Assembly: GCF_042646425.1 (NCBI RefSeq)
Contig: NZ_JBHRTR010000031.1
Coordinates: forward strand, 1-64,000
Source: Marinibaculum pumilum
GTDB lineage: Bacteria > Pseudomonadota > Alphaproteobacteria > Ferrovibrionales > Ferrovibrionaceae
Reading direction: 5' to 3'
DNA: 64,000 nucleotides
In this document: positions 35,361 to 43,399 of the stretch, one piece after another
Layout: each line of letters starts with the position of its first letter
Position numbering within the stretch: position 1 is the first letter of the stretch
Notes under the pieces: generated by a model
What the model was told of the DNA's origin: nothing
What the model saw: the letters and a program-made list of their open reading frames with translations, nothing else
Database searches by the model: none
Translations under genes and position numbers: made by a program

Positions 35361-37043
35361 TCAGGCGGCGCGCATCTGCCCCAGGAAGCCGTCGACCAGC
35401 TGGGTCATGCGTTCGGACTGCCGGGACAGGTCACGGGCCACGTCCAGCATGCGACCGCCGGCCTCGCCGGTTTCCGTCGCGTTCCGCGACAGCTGCCCCA
35501 TGCCGGCGGTCACCTGTGCGCTGGAGCCCGCGGCCTCCTGCACACTGCGACTGATCTCCTGCGTGGCGGCTCCCTGCTGCTCGACAGCGGCGGCGATGCT
35601 GGTGGCATGGTCGCTGATCGTGCCGATGGTGCGGCCGATGCCCTGGATCACGCCGACCGCGTTACCGGTCGCCGCCTGGATGGCGGCGATCTGCCCGGTG
35701 ATCTCCTCCGTCGCCTTCGCGCTGCGGTTCGCGAGGTTCTTCACCTCGGCGGCCACGACAGCGAAGCCGCGGCCGGCCACTCCCGCCCGGGCGGCCTCGA
35801 TGGTCGCGTTCAGGGCCAGCAGGTTGGTCTGCTCCGCCATTTCCTGGATCAGGGTGACCACCTCGCCGACCTTCTGTGCGGCGCGGGACAGGCCTTCGAT
35901 CGTGTCGCGGGTATGCTCGGCCTCGGTGACGGCGTCGCGCGCGATGCGGCTCGAATCCGAGACCCGGCGGCCGATCTCGCCGGTGGAGGCGGCGAGTTCC
36001 TCCGCAGCGGCGGCGGCGGTCTGGATGCTGCCGGCGGAGACCTCGCTTTCCCGCGCCACCTCGCCGGTCTGGCGGTCGGATTCCTGCGCCACCGACGCCA
36101 GGCTCTCGGCCGTCGTCATCGTCGTGCCGACGGCACCCGTGACCGCGCCCAGGACCGTCTCGATCTCGCTCTCGAATGCGCGAATCGTGGCCTCGATGGC
36201 GCTCTGGCGCTGCTCGCGCTGCGCCTGTTCGCGCTCCTTTTCCGCCTGTCGTTCGGCCTGGGCGACCCGCTCCTCGCGCAGGCTCGCCTGCATCCGCCCG
36301 AGCGCCCGCAGCAGGGCGCCGGCTTCGTCCCGGCGACCCGATTCAAGGGTCCCTTCCAGATCGCCGCCGGCGACCCGCTCGGCCGCGGCGACGGCAGTGC
36401 GGATCGGCCGCACGATGCCGCGTGCCAGCAGGGCCGCCGCCGTCAGACCGGCAACCACGATCAAGCCCAGCAAGGCCAGCGTGATCTGCAGGTCGGCGGC
36501 TACGATCTCCTCGGCCTCGCTGCGGAATGTATAGCCATGCACCGCCACCTCCTCGACCAGGGCGGTGAGATCGCTGGCGATCTGTGCGTCCTGACGCTGC
36601 ACGACGGTCAGGGTCGGCAGGCTGGTGATCGGTGCACCGTCGACTGTGCGGCCGGTCAGGATCATGTCGCCCTTCGCCTTCCAGTCGGCTGCCAGGGCCT
36701 GGATCGAGTCCGCCTGGGACACCGCCAACGGGTCGCCGGCGAGACGCTCGCGAACCACGTCCAGATTGCCCTGGAAGGCCTCGTAGGCGGCATCGATCGC
36801 GGCCCGGTCCACTTCCGAACCGAAGCTCTGGGAGAGGCTGATCGCCTGGCTCATGTGGCGCGCCGCCGCCGCGAAATCGGTCTGTGCGGCACGGGCATGA
36901 CTGATGCCCATCAGCGGGCCGTCATACATGCCGGTGACCAGCTCGCCGACCGAGGTCACCGCCCGAAGCGCATAGAGCCCCTGTCCGGTGGCGAGCAGAA
37001 CGAGAAGAAGAAAGCCGGCAACAAGCTTCATGCGGATCGACAT
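35361..37043 (-). CDS. Methyl-accepting chemotaxis protein 2
   Basis: A 560-residue chemoreceptor. A membrane helix (about 7-25), a helical periplasmic sensor (about 26-184) and a second helix (about 185-207) precede a HAMP domain. Next is a strongly charged coiled segment (REERVAQAERQAEKEREQAQ) and the signalling domain, with hairpin tip TNLLALNATIEAARAGVAGR. The charged insert between HAMP and signalling hairpin is common in alphaproteobacterial receptors. A GGAGCG site precedes the start. The gene lies 51 bases downstream of the cupredoxin and dihaem peroxidase genes on the same strand, so the receptor may be expressed with a periplasmic redox pair. That would suit sensing of an oxidant, metal or electron donor, but the ligand is unproven. 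Confidence 0.9.
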   Translation of the reverse strand: MSIRMKLVAGFLLLVLLATGQGLYALRAVTSVGELVTGMYDGPLMGISHARAAQTDFAAAARHMSQAISLSQSFGSEVDRAAIDAAYEAFQGNLDVVRERLAGDPLAVSQADSIQALAADWKAKGDMILTGRTVDGAPITSLPTLTVVQRQDAQIASDLTALVEEVAVHGYTFRSEAEEIVAADLQITLALLGLIVVAGLTAAALLARGIVRPIRTAVAAAERVAGGDLEGTLESGRRDEAGALLRALGRMQASLREERVAQAERQAEKEREQAQREQRQSAIEATIRAFESEIETVLGAVTGAVGTTMTTAESLASVAQESDRQTGEVARESEVSAGSIQTAAAAAEELAASTGEIGRRVSDSSRIARDAVTEAEHTRDTIEGLSRAAQKVGEVVTLIQEMAEQTNLLALNATIEAARAGVAGRGFAVVAAEVKNLANRSAKATEEITGQIAAIQAATGNAVGVIQGIGRTIGTISDHATSIAAAVEQQGAATQEISRSVQEAAGSSAQVTAGMGQLSRNATETGEAGGRMLDVARDLSRQSERMTQLVDGFLGQMRAA

Positions 37044-37094
37044 GGAACGCTCCGGGGCAGGAGGCCGCAGGGGACCGGTCGGACGGTCGGCAGC

Positions 37095-37415
37095 CTATTC
37101 GGTGACTTCGATCACCATCTTCATCTTCGGGTGGATCGCGCAGCGCACATCGACCCGGCCCGCCTTCTCGAAGGCGATGGCCTGACTGTCGCCCGGCTTC
37201 TGCAGTCCCAGGTTGAACTTGTTGCCGCCGGATGCGGACATCACGTTGTGGGCGACCCTGTCGTCGTTGAGGAAGACGATCTCCTCGCCCACCCGGACGG
37301 TGACCTTCTCCTGGTCGAAGGTGCTGCCCTTCTGCCGGACTGTGATGTCGGCAGCGAGGGCGATGCCGGCAGACAGGCTGCCGGCCAGGGCCAGGACGAG
37401 GGTGAAGCGGGACAT
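37095..37415 (-). CDS. Small periplasmic cupredoxin
   Basis: A 106-residue blue-copper-type protein with a signal peptide (cleavage after ALA, about residue 21). Type 1 copper ligands are readable: a His in DRVAHNV, then Cys, His and Met in RCAIHPKM. The Cys-x2-His-x2-Met spacing is as in plastocyanin/amicyanin-like proteins. It should be a mobile one-electron carrier in the periplasm. It lies 43 bases downstream of the MauG-like dihaem peroxidase, to which it could deliver electrons or from which it could receive them. The family is often labelled methylamine-utilisation-like, but no amine dehydrogenase genes are here. Confidence 0.85.
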   Translation of the reverse strand: MSRFTLVLALAGSLSAGIALAADITVRQKGSTFDQEKVTVRVGEEIVFLNDDRVAHNVMSASGGNKFNLGLQKPGDSQAIAFEKAGRVDVRCAIHPKMKMVIEVTE

Positions 37416-37458
37416 CGGTTGGCTCCTCTGTTGCGGATTGCGGGGCGGCTCGGAGGGG

Positions 37459-38487
37459 TCAGCGCGGCAGGACAGGCAGCACGACAGGCGCGAGGTCGCC
37501 GGTCAGGGTGCCCAGGAAGGCCATCAGGTCGTCGCGTTCGGCCGCAGTCAGCCGCAGCGGCTGCATCTCCGGCGACAGGCTGGGGCGCTGGATGCCGCCT
37601 GACTCGTAGTGCGTCACGACCTCGTCCAGGGTCAGCAGCGAGCCGTCGTGCATGAAGGGCGCACGCCGTGCCAGGTCGCGCAGTCCCGGGGTCTTGAAGG
37701 CATGCTGCATGGTCGGAATGTCGGGCAGGAACTTGCCCCGGCCGGGATCCTCGTCCGCCAGCCCGATATCGTGGAAGCTGTCGTCGCTGAAGTTCCAGCC
37801 GCTGTGGCACAGGTTGCAGCGGGCCTTGGTATTGAAGACGACGAAGCCGCGTTTGGCGCTGTCGGGGATCGCCTCCTCGTCGCCGTCGATCCAGTCGTCG
37901 AAAGGTGCCCGGCTGGCGATGACGGTCCGCTCGTATGTGGCGATCGCCTGTACGATCGTGTCCGGTGTGATGCCTTGGCCGGGAAAGGCCTCGCCGAAGC
38001 GCGCCCGGTAGCCCTGGATCGCTTCCAGTTCGTCGACCAGCTGATCGAGGTCCTGGTTCATCTCCTTCTCGGCGGTGATCGGGCCGAGCGCCTGTTCCTC
38101 GAGGGTCCCGGCCCGACCGTCCCAGAAGAATATGCTGCCCCAGGCCCCGTTCAGGATCGTCGGCGTGCGCCGCGGCAGCTCCGCCATTTCGTGGCCGACA
38201 CCCTTCGGCAGGCCGTCCTGCCAGCCATAGCCCGGGTTGTGGCAGGAGGAACAGGCCAGCATGTTCGAGCCGGAAAGCCGGGTGTCGAAGTACAGCAGTT
38301 TGCCCAGCGCGACCTTCTGCGGGCTGTAGGGGTTCTCTTCCGGGAACGGGATATGGTCGGGACGCTGGTAGGCATCCTTCATTTCCTGCGGCACCGTGAC
38401 GTCTTCGGCGATGGCCGGGTGGACGGTTACGGCGGCAAAGAATGCGGCTGCGGCCAGGGCGAAGATCGTGGCCTTGGTCGGTCCCAT
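37459..38487 (-). CDS. MauG/cytochrome c peroxidase-like dihaem protein
   Basis: A 342-residue secreted protein with a signal peptide (cleavage after HPAIA, about residue 27) and two haem c sites, CSSCH and CNLCH. The family reduces hydrogen peroxide with electrons from small carriers or, in MauG, modifies a partner protein through high-valent haem. Other family blocks are LGKLLYFDTRLSGSNMLACS, RRTPTILNGAW, ATYERTVI and FKTPGLRDLARRAPFMHDGS. The start at 38487 has a GGGGGAG site. A cupredoxin gene follows after 43 bases and is a plausible electron donor. A+T-rich sequence at about 38560-38635 lies upstream and probably carries the promoter, although I could not fix its boxes. Confidence 0.88.
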   Translation of the reverse strand: MGPTKATIFALAAAAFFAAVTVHPAIAEDVTVPQEMKDAYQRPDHIPFPEENPYSPQKVALGKLLYFDTRLSGSNMLACSSCHNPGYGWQDGLPKGVGHEMAELPRRTPTILNGAWGSIFFWDGRAGTLEEQALGPITAEKEMNQDLDQLVDELEAIQGYRARFGEAFPGQGITPDTIVQAIATYERTVIASRAPFDDWIDGDEEAIPDSAKRGFVVFNTKARCNLCHSGWNFSDDSFHDIGLADEDPGRGKFLPDIPTMQHAFKTPGLRDLARRAPFMHDGSLLTLDEVVTHYESGGIQRPSLSPEMQPLRLTAAERDDLMAFLGTLTGDLAPVVLPVLPR

Positions 38488-38769
38488 GGACTCCCCCCTC
38501 GGATTGCTGCTCGCGCCGGGGCGGCGCGGACCAGCCGGTTGGTTGAACAGGGAGAAAGTCGCCGCTGCGGATGAAAAAAAAGTAAAGTCGCGGCTAGTCA
38601 AAATGGCTAGGAATATTTGGCAGAAACACATAATCACCGGCTGCAGGTCCGGTGGGACTTGCCGCTGGTTTGCGTCAGTTCCGCCTGTGGCCTTTGGACC
38701 TGGGCCGCGATGCGCTGTCGCAACCTTTCTGTCGCGGTGCGACCCTGCCGAGGGGGCGCGGTGGGGGCG

Positions 38770-39447
38770 CTATGCGCCGCGCGCGGGCCGTGCCCGGTTG
38801 CTTCGCCGGCTGAACTTCATTGCCGGATGGGCCAGGCTGTCGCGGTCGCCGGTCCAGGCATAGGCCAGCAGCACAGGCTCCCGTCCGGCCGTGGTGATGG
38901 TGTGGGTATGGCCGGGCAGGTTGAGCACCATGGATCCCGGCGCATAGACGCCGGTGTCGTTCTCGCTCCAATGGCCGGAGAGGGAGAGATAGCTCTCCGT
39001 GATGCCCTCGTGGCAATGCGCCGGATAGGTGGCGCGCGGGGCGAACAGGACCAGGCCCAGGACCAGGTCCGGCCAGACCACCGGACCGGACGGCCCCAGC
39101 AGCTCGGCATAGGCGTATTTCGTCACGATATGGCGGGGCATGCGCTCATAGCCGTATTCCCAGGCGAGGCTCGACTTCACGTTGTCGATCGCCTTGATCA
39201 TCGACCGCATCACCCCGTCCAGGCCGTTGTCCAGGGCCCGTTCCAGATGGGCCTGCACCGGTTTCGTCTTGGGTTCCGGTGATTCGACGGCCGGGTCGGC
39301 CGCCAGCGCCTTGGCCAGCCGGTCGCGCACGGTGCGCATATGCGTGCGGATGGTCGGGCTGCCGCCGGCGGAGCCATTGCGATAGGCGTAGTCGAATTCC
39401 TGCATGGCGTAGTACCAGTCGGCCTCGACCGACAGCTTCTGCGTCAT
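38770..39447 (-). CDS. DMSP-lyase-like cupin protein
   Basis: A 225-residue protein with an N-terminal helical part (about 1-95) and a C-terminal single cupin. The metal-site pattern is YPAHCHEGITESYLSLSG (His144, His146, Glu151, Tyr153) and, later, NLPGHTHTITT (His180, His182). This layout matches the dimethylsulfoniopropionate lyase family (DddL/DddQ/DddW-like), whose members release dimethyl sulfide and acrylate. Many family members have no proven lyase activity, so I call it lyase-like. No signal peptide. ATG 39447 has a GGGAG element; TTG 39465 is a weaker option. It is the last gene of an operon with a RidA protein and a PQQ dehydrogenase, a setting that would be unusual for DMSP breakdown. 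Confidence 0.7.
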   Translation of the reverse strand: MTQKLSVEADWYYAMQEFDYAYRNGSAGGSPTIRTHMRTVRDRLAKALAADPAVESPEPKTKPVQAHLERALDNGLDGVMRSMIKAIDNVKSSLAWEYGYERMPRHIVTKYAYAELLGPSGPVVWPDLVLGLVLFAPRATYPAHCHEGITESYLSLSGHWSENDTGVYAPGSMVLNLPGHTHTITTAGREPVLLAYAWTGDRDSLAHPAMKFSRRSNRARPARGA

Positions 39448-39529
39448 GGCGGTGGCTCCCGGCAATCCGTCGCAATCCTCCCGGACCGGGGCAACGCATC
39501 GCGCGGCACAGGGGTTCCGGTTCGGCCCG

Positions 39530-39937
39530 TCAGCGCTCCGCGGCGACGGCCTTGATCTCGACCTTCAGGTCGGGATGGGCGAGGGCGGAGACGCCGATCA
39601 TTGTCCAGGCGGGGTAGGGCGGCTTCATGTAGCGCTCCTTCACCGCGATGAAGCCGGGCAGATGTGCGGGCAGGTCCACGTGGTAGCTGACCAGTTCGAC
39701 GATGTCGTCATAGTCGAGCCCGGCCTGCTGCAGGATCAACCCGATGCGCCGGAACGCCAGGTCCGCCTGTTCGGCCAGGTCGGCCGGCATGCTGCCGTCC
39801 GGCGCGCGGCCCACCTGGCCGGAGACATAGACGAAGCCGCGTGCCCGCACCGCGGGCGAGAACTGGAACGACTCGAAACTCTTTGTGCTGCCGAAGGCCG
39901 GGTCGTCGGCCGGCAGGTCGATGGCATCCCTGGGCAT
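39530..39937 (-). CDS. RidA family enamine/imine deaminase-like protein
   Basis: A 135-residue cytoplasmic protein of the Rid/YjgF family. Typical blocks are GFVYVSGQVGRAPDG, LAEQADLAFRRIGLILQQAG, VELVSYHVDL and the C-terminal AWTMIGVSALAHPDLKVEIKAVA. The position taken by the catalytic Arg of true RidA proteins (in the IE-R motif) is not clearly Arg here, so it may belong to one of the Rid1-7 subgroups rather than housekeeping RidA. An AGGAGGAGG site precedes the start. It lies 14 bases after the PQQ dehydrogenase stop and 82 bases before the cupin gene, so all are probably one transcript. Confidence 0.8.
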   Translation of the reverse strand: MPRDAIDLPADDPAFGSTKSFESFQFSPAVRARGFVYVSGQVGRAPDGSMPADLAEQADLAFRRIGLILQQAGLDYDDIVELVSYHVDLPAHLPGFIAVKERYMKPPYPAWTMIGVSALAHPDLKVEIKAVAAER

Positions 39938-39951
39938 TGCCTGACCTCCTC

Positions 39952-41907
39952 CTACTCCGATGGTGTCTGGGCATCCTGCCGTGCCGCGGCGGCACCGGCG
40001 GGCAGGCGGAAGGCGACCAGCGCATCGCCCAGCGGCTTGCGCAGCAGCGACGAGCCGCCGGCGGCCAGCACCACGTACTGCATGCCGTCGGTCTTCGAGA
40101 CGAAGGTCATCGGCGTCGCCACGCCGTCGAAGGGCAGGTCGTGCTGCCACAGGGTCTGGCCGGTCCAGGCGTTGATGGCGCGGATACGGGCATCCATGCT
40201 GGCGCCGATGAAGATCAGCCCGCTGGCGGTGACCAGCGGCCCGCCGAGGTTCGGGCTGCCCCATTCCGCCGGCCCCAGCATGCCGGCAACCAGCGGCACC
40301 CGGCCGAACGGCACCTGCCAGCGGCGTTCTCCGGTATCCAGGTCGACGGCGGTCAGGGTGCCCCAGGGCGGCGGGTTGCAGGGCACGCCCAGCGGCGACA
40401 TCAGGACGCCGCGGCGCATGCCATAGGGCGCCCCCTTCTGCCGCGCCCGCTCGCCGCCGCCCAGCGGCCCGGCCACCGTCTCGTCCAGTTCCGCCGTCGG
40501 GATCAGCCGTACCCACTGCACCAGGTTCATGACATTGCCGATCACCAGCCGGCGCACCGGGTCGATGGCGACCCCGCCCCAGTTGCTGCCGCCGCCGAAG
40601 AACGGCCGCTGTACCGAACCGCGGACACTCGGCGGCGTGTAGAGGCCGTCCGCGCGCAGCTCCCGCACGGTGTCGGCGCACCAGTCGCGATCCAGCGGCG
40701 TGAGGCCCCAGGCGTCGTCGGCGGTGAAGCCCTGGTCGGCGATCGGCTTCGGCAGGGACGGCACCGGCTGGGTCGCGGCGCTGCTCTCGCCCGGTACGTC
40801 GCTCTGCGGCACCGCGCGCTCATGCACCGGGAACAGGGGCGCCCCGGTCAGCCGGTCCAGCACCCAGAGCTGCCCCATCTTCGTCGCCTGCACCAGCGCC
40901 GGGACGGTGCGGCCGTCGCGATAGACCTCCGTCAGTGCGGGCTGCGCCGGCATGTCGTTGTCGAACAGGTCGTGATGGATGATCTGCCGTGCCCAGAGCC
41001 TGGTGCCGGTGGCGGCGTCCAGCGCCACCACCGCGTTCACCGCGTCGAGCCGGTCGCCCGGGCGGAAGCCGCCCCAATAGTCCGGGCTGGGGCTGGTGGT
41101 CGGCACATAGAGGATGCCGCGGCCGGTATCCAGCGACATCGGCGCCCAGGCATTGGCGGCGCCTGTCTCTGCCACCAGGTCGGCCGGCACCGGGTCCCAG
41201 GTCCAGCGCAGCGCGCCGGTGCGGACGTCATAGGCGCGCACCACCCCGTCGGGCATGTCGGTGCGCTGGTTGTCGCCGATCGCGGTGCCGACGATGGCCA
41301 GGTCCTGGAAGATCACCGGCGGCGAGGTGATGTTCAGCACCCCTTCGCCGAAGATATCCGCATCGTTGATGTCCAGGCTGCCGCCATCGCCGAAATCGGT
41401 GCAGGGCGCGCCGGAGCGCGCGTCCAGCGCCAGCAGGCGGCCGTCCAGCACGGGCGCGATGATCCGCTGTTCGCAGGTGCCGCCGCCGCCATCGGCTGCC
41501 GCCCAGTAGCTGACGCCGCGGCAGATCAGGGAATGCTGCTGGTCATAGTCGCGCGCCAGCGGCGGATCCGGCTCGAAGCTCCACAGCTCGGCGCCGGTCT
41601 CCGGCACCAGCGCCACCACCCGGTTGTAGGGGGTGCAGATGTAGAGGGTGCCGTCGGCCAGGATCGGGTTCGCCTCGAACGTGGTGGCGCGATTGCCGTC
41701 GCCGCCGTTGGAGAAGTCGCCTGTGCGGTAGACCCAGGCCTGCTCCAGCTGGCCGACATTGGCGGCATCGATCTGGTCGGCGGGCGAATACTGGCCGCCG
41801 CCGGCAGCGCCGCCATAGGATGGCCAGCCGGCATCGTCCTGGGCGATGGCAAGGCCGGACAGCAGCAGCGCGACGGCCGCGAGAGTGCCAGGCAGGAGGC
41901 GGTTCAT
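39952..41907 (-). CDS. PQQ-dependent dehydrogenase (SldA/Gcd-like)
   Basis: A 651-residue periplasmic quinoprotein with a signal peptide (cleavage after AIA, about residue 22) and an eight-bladed propeller with repeated tryptophan-docking-like blocks. Blocks include WPSYGGAAGGGQYSPADQID, an early ANPILADGTLYICTPYNRVVAL, WGGFRPGDRLDAVNAVVALD and a late GGPLVTASGLIFIGASMDARI. These fit the membrane glucose/quinate/polyol dehydrogenase branch rather than soluble methanol dehydrogenases; no cytochrome domain is fused. Unlike Gcd it lacks the N-terminal five-helix membrane domain. Instead a separate small membrane protein gene overlaps its start by ATGA, as sldB does for sldA. The substrate is probably a polyol or sugar; the electron acceptor is ubiquinone if the SldAB analogy holds. 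Confidence 0.85.
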   Translation of the reverse strand: MNRLLPGTLAAVALLLSGLAIAQDDAGWPSYGGAAGGGQYSPADQIDAANVGQLEQAWVYRTGDFSNGGDGNRATTFEANPILADGTLYICTPYNRVVALVPETGAELWSFEPDPPLARDYDQQHSLICRGVSYWAAADGGGGTCEQRIIAPVLDGRLLALDARSGAPCTDFGDGGSLDINDADIFGEGVLNITSPPVIFQDLAIVGTAIGDNQRTDMPDGVVRAYDVRTGALRWTWDPVPADLVAETGAANAWAPMSLDTGRGILYVPTTSPSPDYWGGFRPGDRLDAVNAVVALDAATGTRLWARQIIHHDLFDNDMPAQPALTEVYRDGRTVPALVQATKMGQLWVLDRLTGAPLFPVHERAVPQSDVPGESSAATQPVPSLPKPIADQGFTADDAWGLTPLDRDWCADTVRELRADGLYTPPSVRGSVQRPFFGGGSNWGGVAIDPVRRLVIGNVMNLVQWVRLIPTAELDETVAGPLGGGERARQKGAPYGMRRGVLMSPLGVPCNPPPWGTLTAVDLDTGERRWQVPFGRVPLVAGMLGPAEWGSPNLGGPLVTASGLIFIGASMDARIRAINAWTGQTLWQHDLPFDGVATPMTFVSKTDGMQYVVLAAGGSSLLRKPLGDALVAFRLPAGAAAARQDAQTPSE

Positions 41908-42107
41908 TTCGCGCTCCTCCGGCGTGCCTGCAGCCAGGCGATCAGGAATCCCAGCGCCGCCAGAAAGGCCGTGCCGGCGGCGAGGATCGCGGCCATGACC
42001 GGTTCGTTGAGGGCGATATCGGCGAAGATGCCATAGACCATCATGATCACGACGGCCGCGGCGAACATCCCCCAGGCCAGCAGCAGAAGGGCGATGATCA
42101 ACAGCAT
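41904..42107 (-). CDS. Small membrane subunit, SldB-like
   Basis: A 67-residue protein made almost entirely of two hydrophobic segments (about 2-28 and 37-60), with a positively charged tail (LQARRRSAK). Its stop overlaps the start of the PQQ dehydrogenase gene by ATGA, so the two are translated together. The same pairing, a tiny hydrophobic subunit before a quinoprotein, is known for the Gluconobacter polyol dehydrogenase SldBA, where the small subunit anchors the enzyme and links it to ubiquinone. I infer the same role by position and shape, since such short sequences carry little signature. The ribosome site is weak. Confidence 0.7.
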   Translation of the reverse strand: MLLIIALLLLAWGMFAAAVVIMMVYGIFADIALNEPVMAAILAAGTAFLAALGFLIAWLQARRRSAK

Positions 42108-42147
42108 GGACGGCGGGGCATCGGTCCCCCAGAAGCAAAAGGAACAA

Positions 42148-42174
42148 TTGGCGCGACGCTAGCCGATGTATCGT
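42148..42174 (+). promoter_or_regulatory. Possible promoter before the secreted paralogue pair
   Basis: TTGGCG (42148-42153) and TATCGT (42169-42174) are separated by 15 bases, slightly short for a housekeeping promoter. They lie in the gap between the divergent small membrane protein gene and the first secreted paralogue, leaving a leader of about 95 bases. Confidence 0.25.
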
Positions 42175-42276
42175 AGCGGGCCAAGGCAGGCTGAGATGAG
42201 ATCTGCGCGCAATGGCGTCACATGTGGCAGTATCCGCGCCGGCGCGTGCGGCTGGGCCATGAAGGGGGAGACGAGG

Positions 42277-43275
42277 ATGCAGGCAAGGACAGAGCAGGCG
42301 CAGGCCGGTCGCCGACCCCGGCCGGGTGCGATCAGCGCCGCCGCGGCACTGGCATTCGGCCTTTGCGCCACGCTGGCCCTGGTTGCCGGCGCCGGCCCCG
42401 CATCGGCGGCGGAGGGCGATGGCGGGGCGCCGGCCGCCATGGCGCAGCTCGATACCTTCAACAAGGCGATGCGCGGCAGCTATGCGGCTGCCCGCACCGT
42501 GCTGGCCGATGCCTCACGGCCGGTTATCCTGGTGGGTGGCGATACGGTGGTCCTGATGACCGCGGACGGTCGCGACAGGCGTATCTATACGCCGCCGCTC
42601 TATCACAGCCTGAAGGCGGCCAGCCACGTTGTGCTGGGCCTCACGGGCGCCATGGCCCCGGCCCTGGACGGCGTCTCGTCCGGGACGGGCTGGCAGGACG
42701 CCCTGCGCCGGATCGATGCCGAAATCGCCGCGCTGCAGCCGCATCTCGACCAGCTCGGCCTGTCGACCGAACAGGCGGACCGCCAGAAGAAGATCATGGC
42801 CCGGGTGCGCACCTATATCGCCGGCGCATTGCCGCAGGCGGCACCGGATCGTGCGGCCTTCACAGCGCTGATGGCGGAGATCAAGCCGCTCTGGCTGGCC
42901 GATGTCGCCGATGCCGCGCGGGCGCAGCTCACGACCCTGGACGGCATCGTCGACGAATGGCGGGCCGCGATGGACCCGGCGGACTGGGACAGGCTGCATG
43001 TGGTGATCACCGGCGTGCGTGCCGCGCGCGCAGGCAACCTGCAGGTACAGTATTTCCTGCGCGTGCTGAAGGAGCGGTCGCCCGGCGACCGTGTGATCTA
43101 TACGGAGAACCTCTTCGCACCGGAAGCCGCCATGGGCCTGTACGCCGCCACGATCGCGGACCGCGCCCTGAGCGATCTGGTGTTCGGCGACACCTTCCGG
43201 ATGGAGCACGACCTGCTGGGCTATGCCGCCGGCACGATCCTGGACGACATCCTGAGCGGCGCCGCCCCCCGCTGA
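42277..43275 (+). CDS. Secreted protein of unknown family, paralogue 1
   Basis: A 332-residue protein with an extended N-terminal signal region (hydrophobic core AAAALAFGLCATLALVAGAG, cleavage near ASA, about residue 44). The mature part is mostly helical. It shares with the next gene the blocks HVVLGL-GA--PAL, GTGW, EQA-RQ, PDRAAFT-LM, IKPLWLAD-ADAAR, WRAAM and RVIYTENLF. Charged residues and the lack of cysteines suggest a soluble periplasmic domain. ATG 42277 has a GGGGGAG element; ATG 42259 is possible. I do not recognise the family. The conserved PLWLADxADAxR and YxENLF motifs look like functional sites. Confidence 0.7.
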   Translation: MQARTEQAQAGRRPRPGAISAAAALAFGLCATLALVAGAGPASAAEGDGGAPAAMAQLDTFNKAMRGSYAAARTVLADASRPVILVGGDTVVLMTADGRDRRIYTPPLYHSLKAASHVVLGLTGAMAPALDGVSSGTGWQDALRRIDAEIAALQPHLDQLGLSTEQADRQKKIMARVRTYIAGALPQAAPDRAAFTALMAEIKPLWLADVADAARAQLTTLDGIVDEWRAAMDPADWDRLHVVITGVRAARAGNLQVQYFLRVLKERSPGDRVIYTENLFAPEAAMGLYAATIADRALSDLVFGDTFRMEHDLLGYAAGTILDDILSGAAPR

Positions 43276-43334
43276 TCGCCGCCGACCGGGGCGGAAGGGG
43301 GGCATCTGTCGGACTTCGCCGTTTCGCGGGACGG

Positions 43335-43342
43335 GCTACACT
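43335..43342 (+). promoter_or_regulatory. GCTACACT -10-like element before paralogue 2
   Basis: GCTACACT lies about 58 bases before the second secreted paralogue, with TTCGCC about 14 bases upstream. It matches the GCTANA-type -10 form seen before other genes of this window, so the second paralogue may have its own promoter. Confidence 0.3.
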
Positions 43343-43399
43343 CCAGCGGATCCGCGGGGGGGGGGCCGAGCGGCGTGGGCAGGAAGCTGAGGGGCAGGA

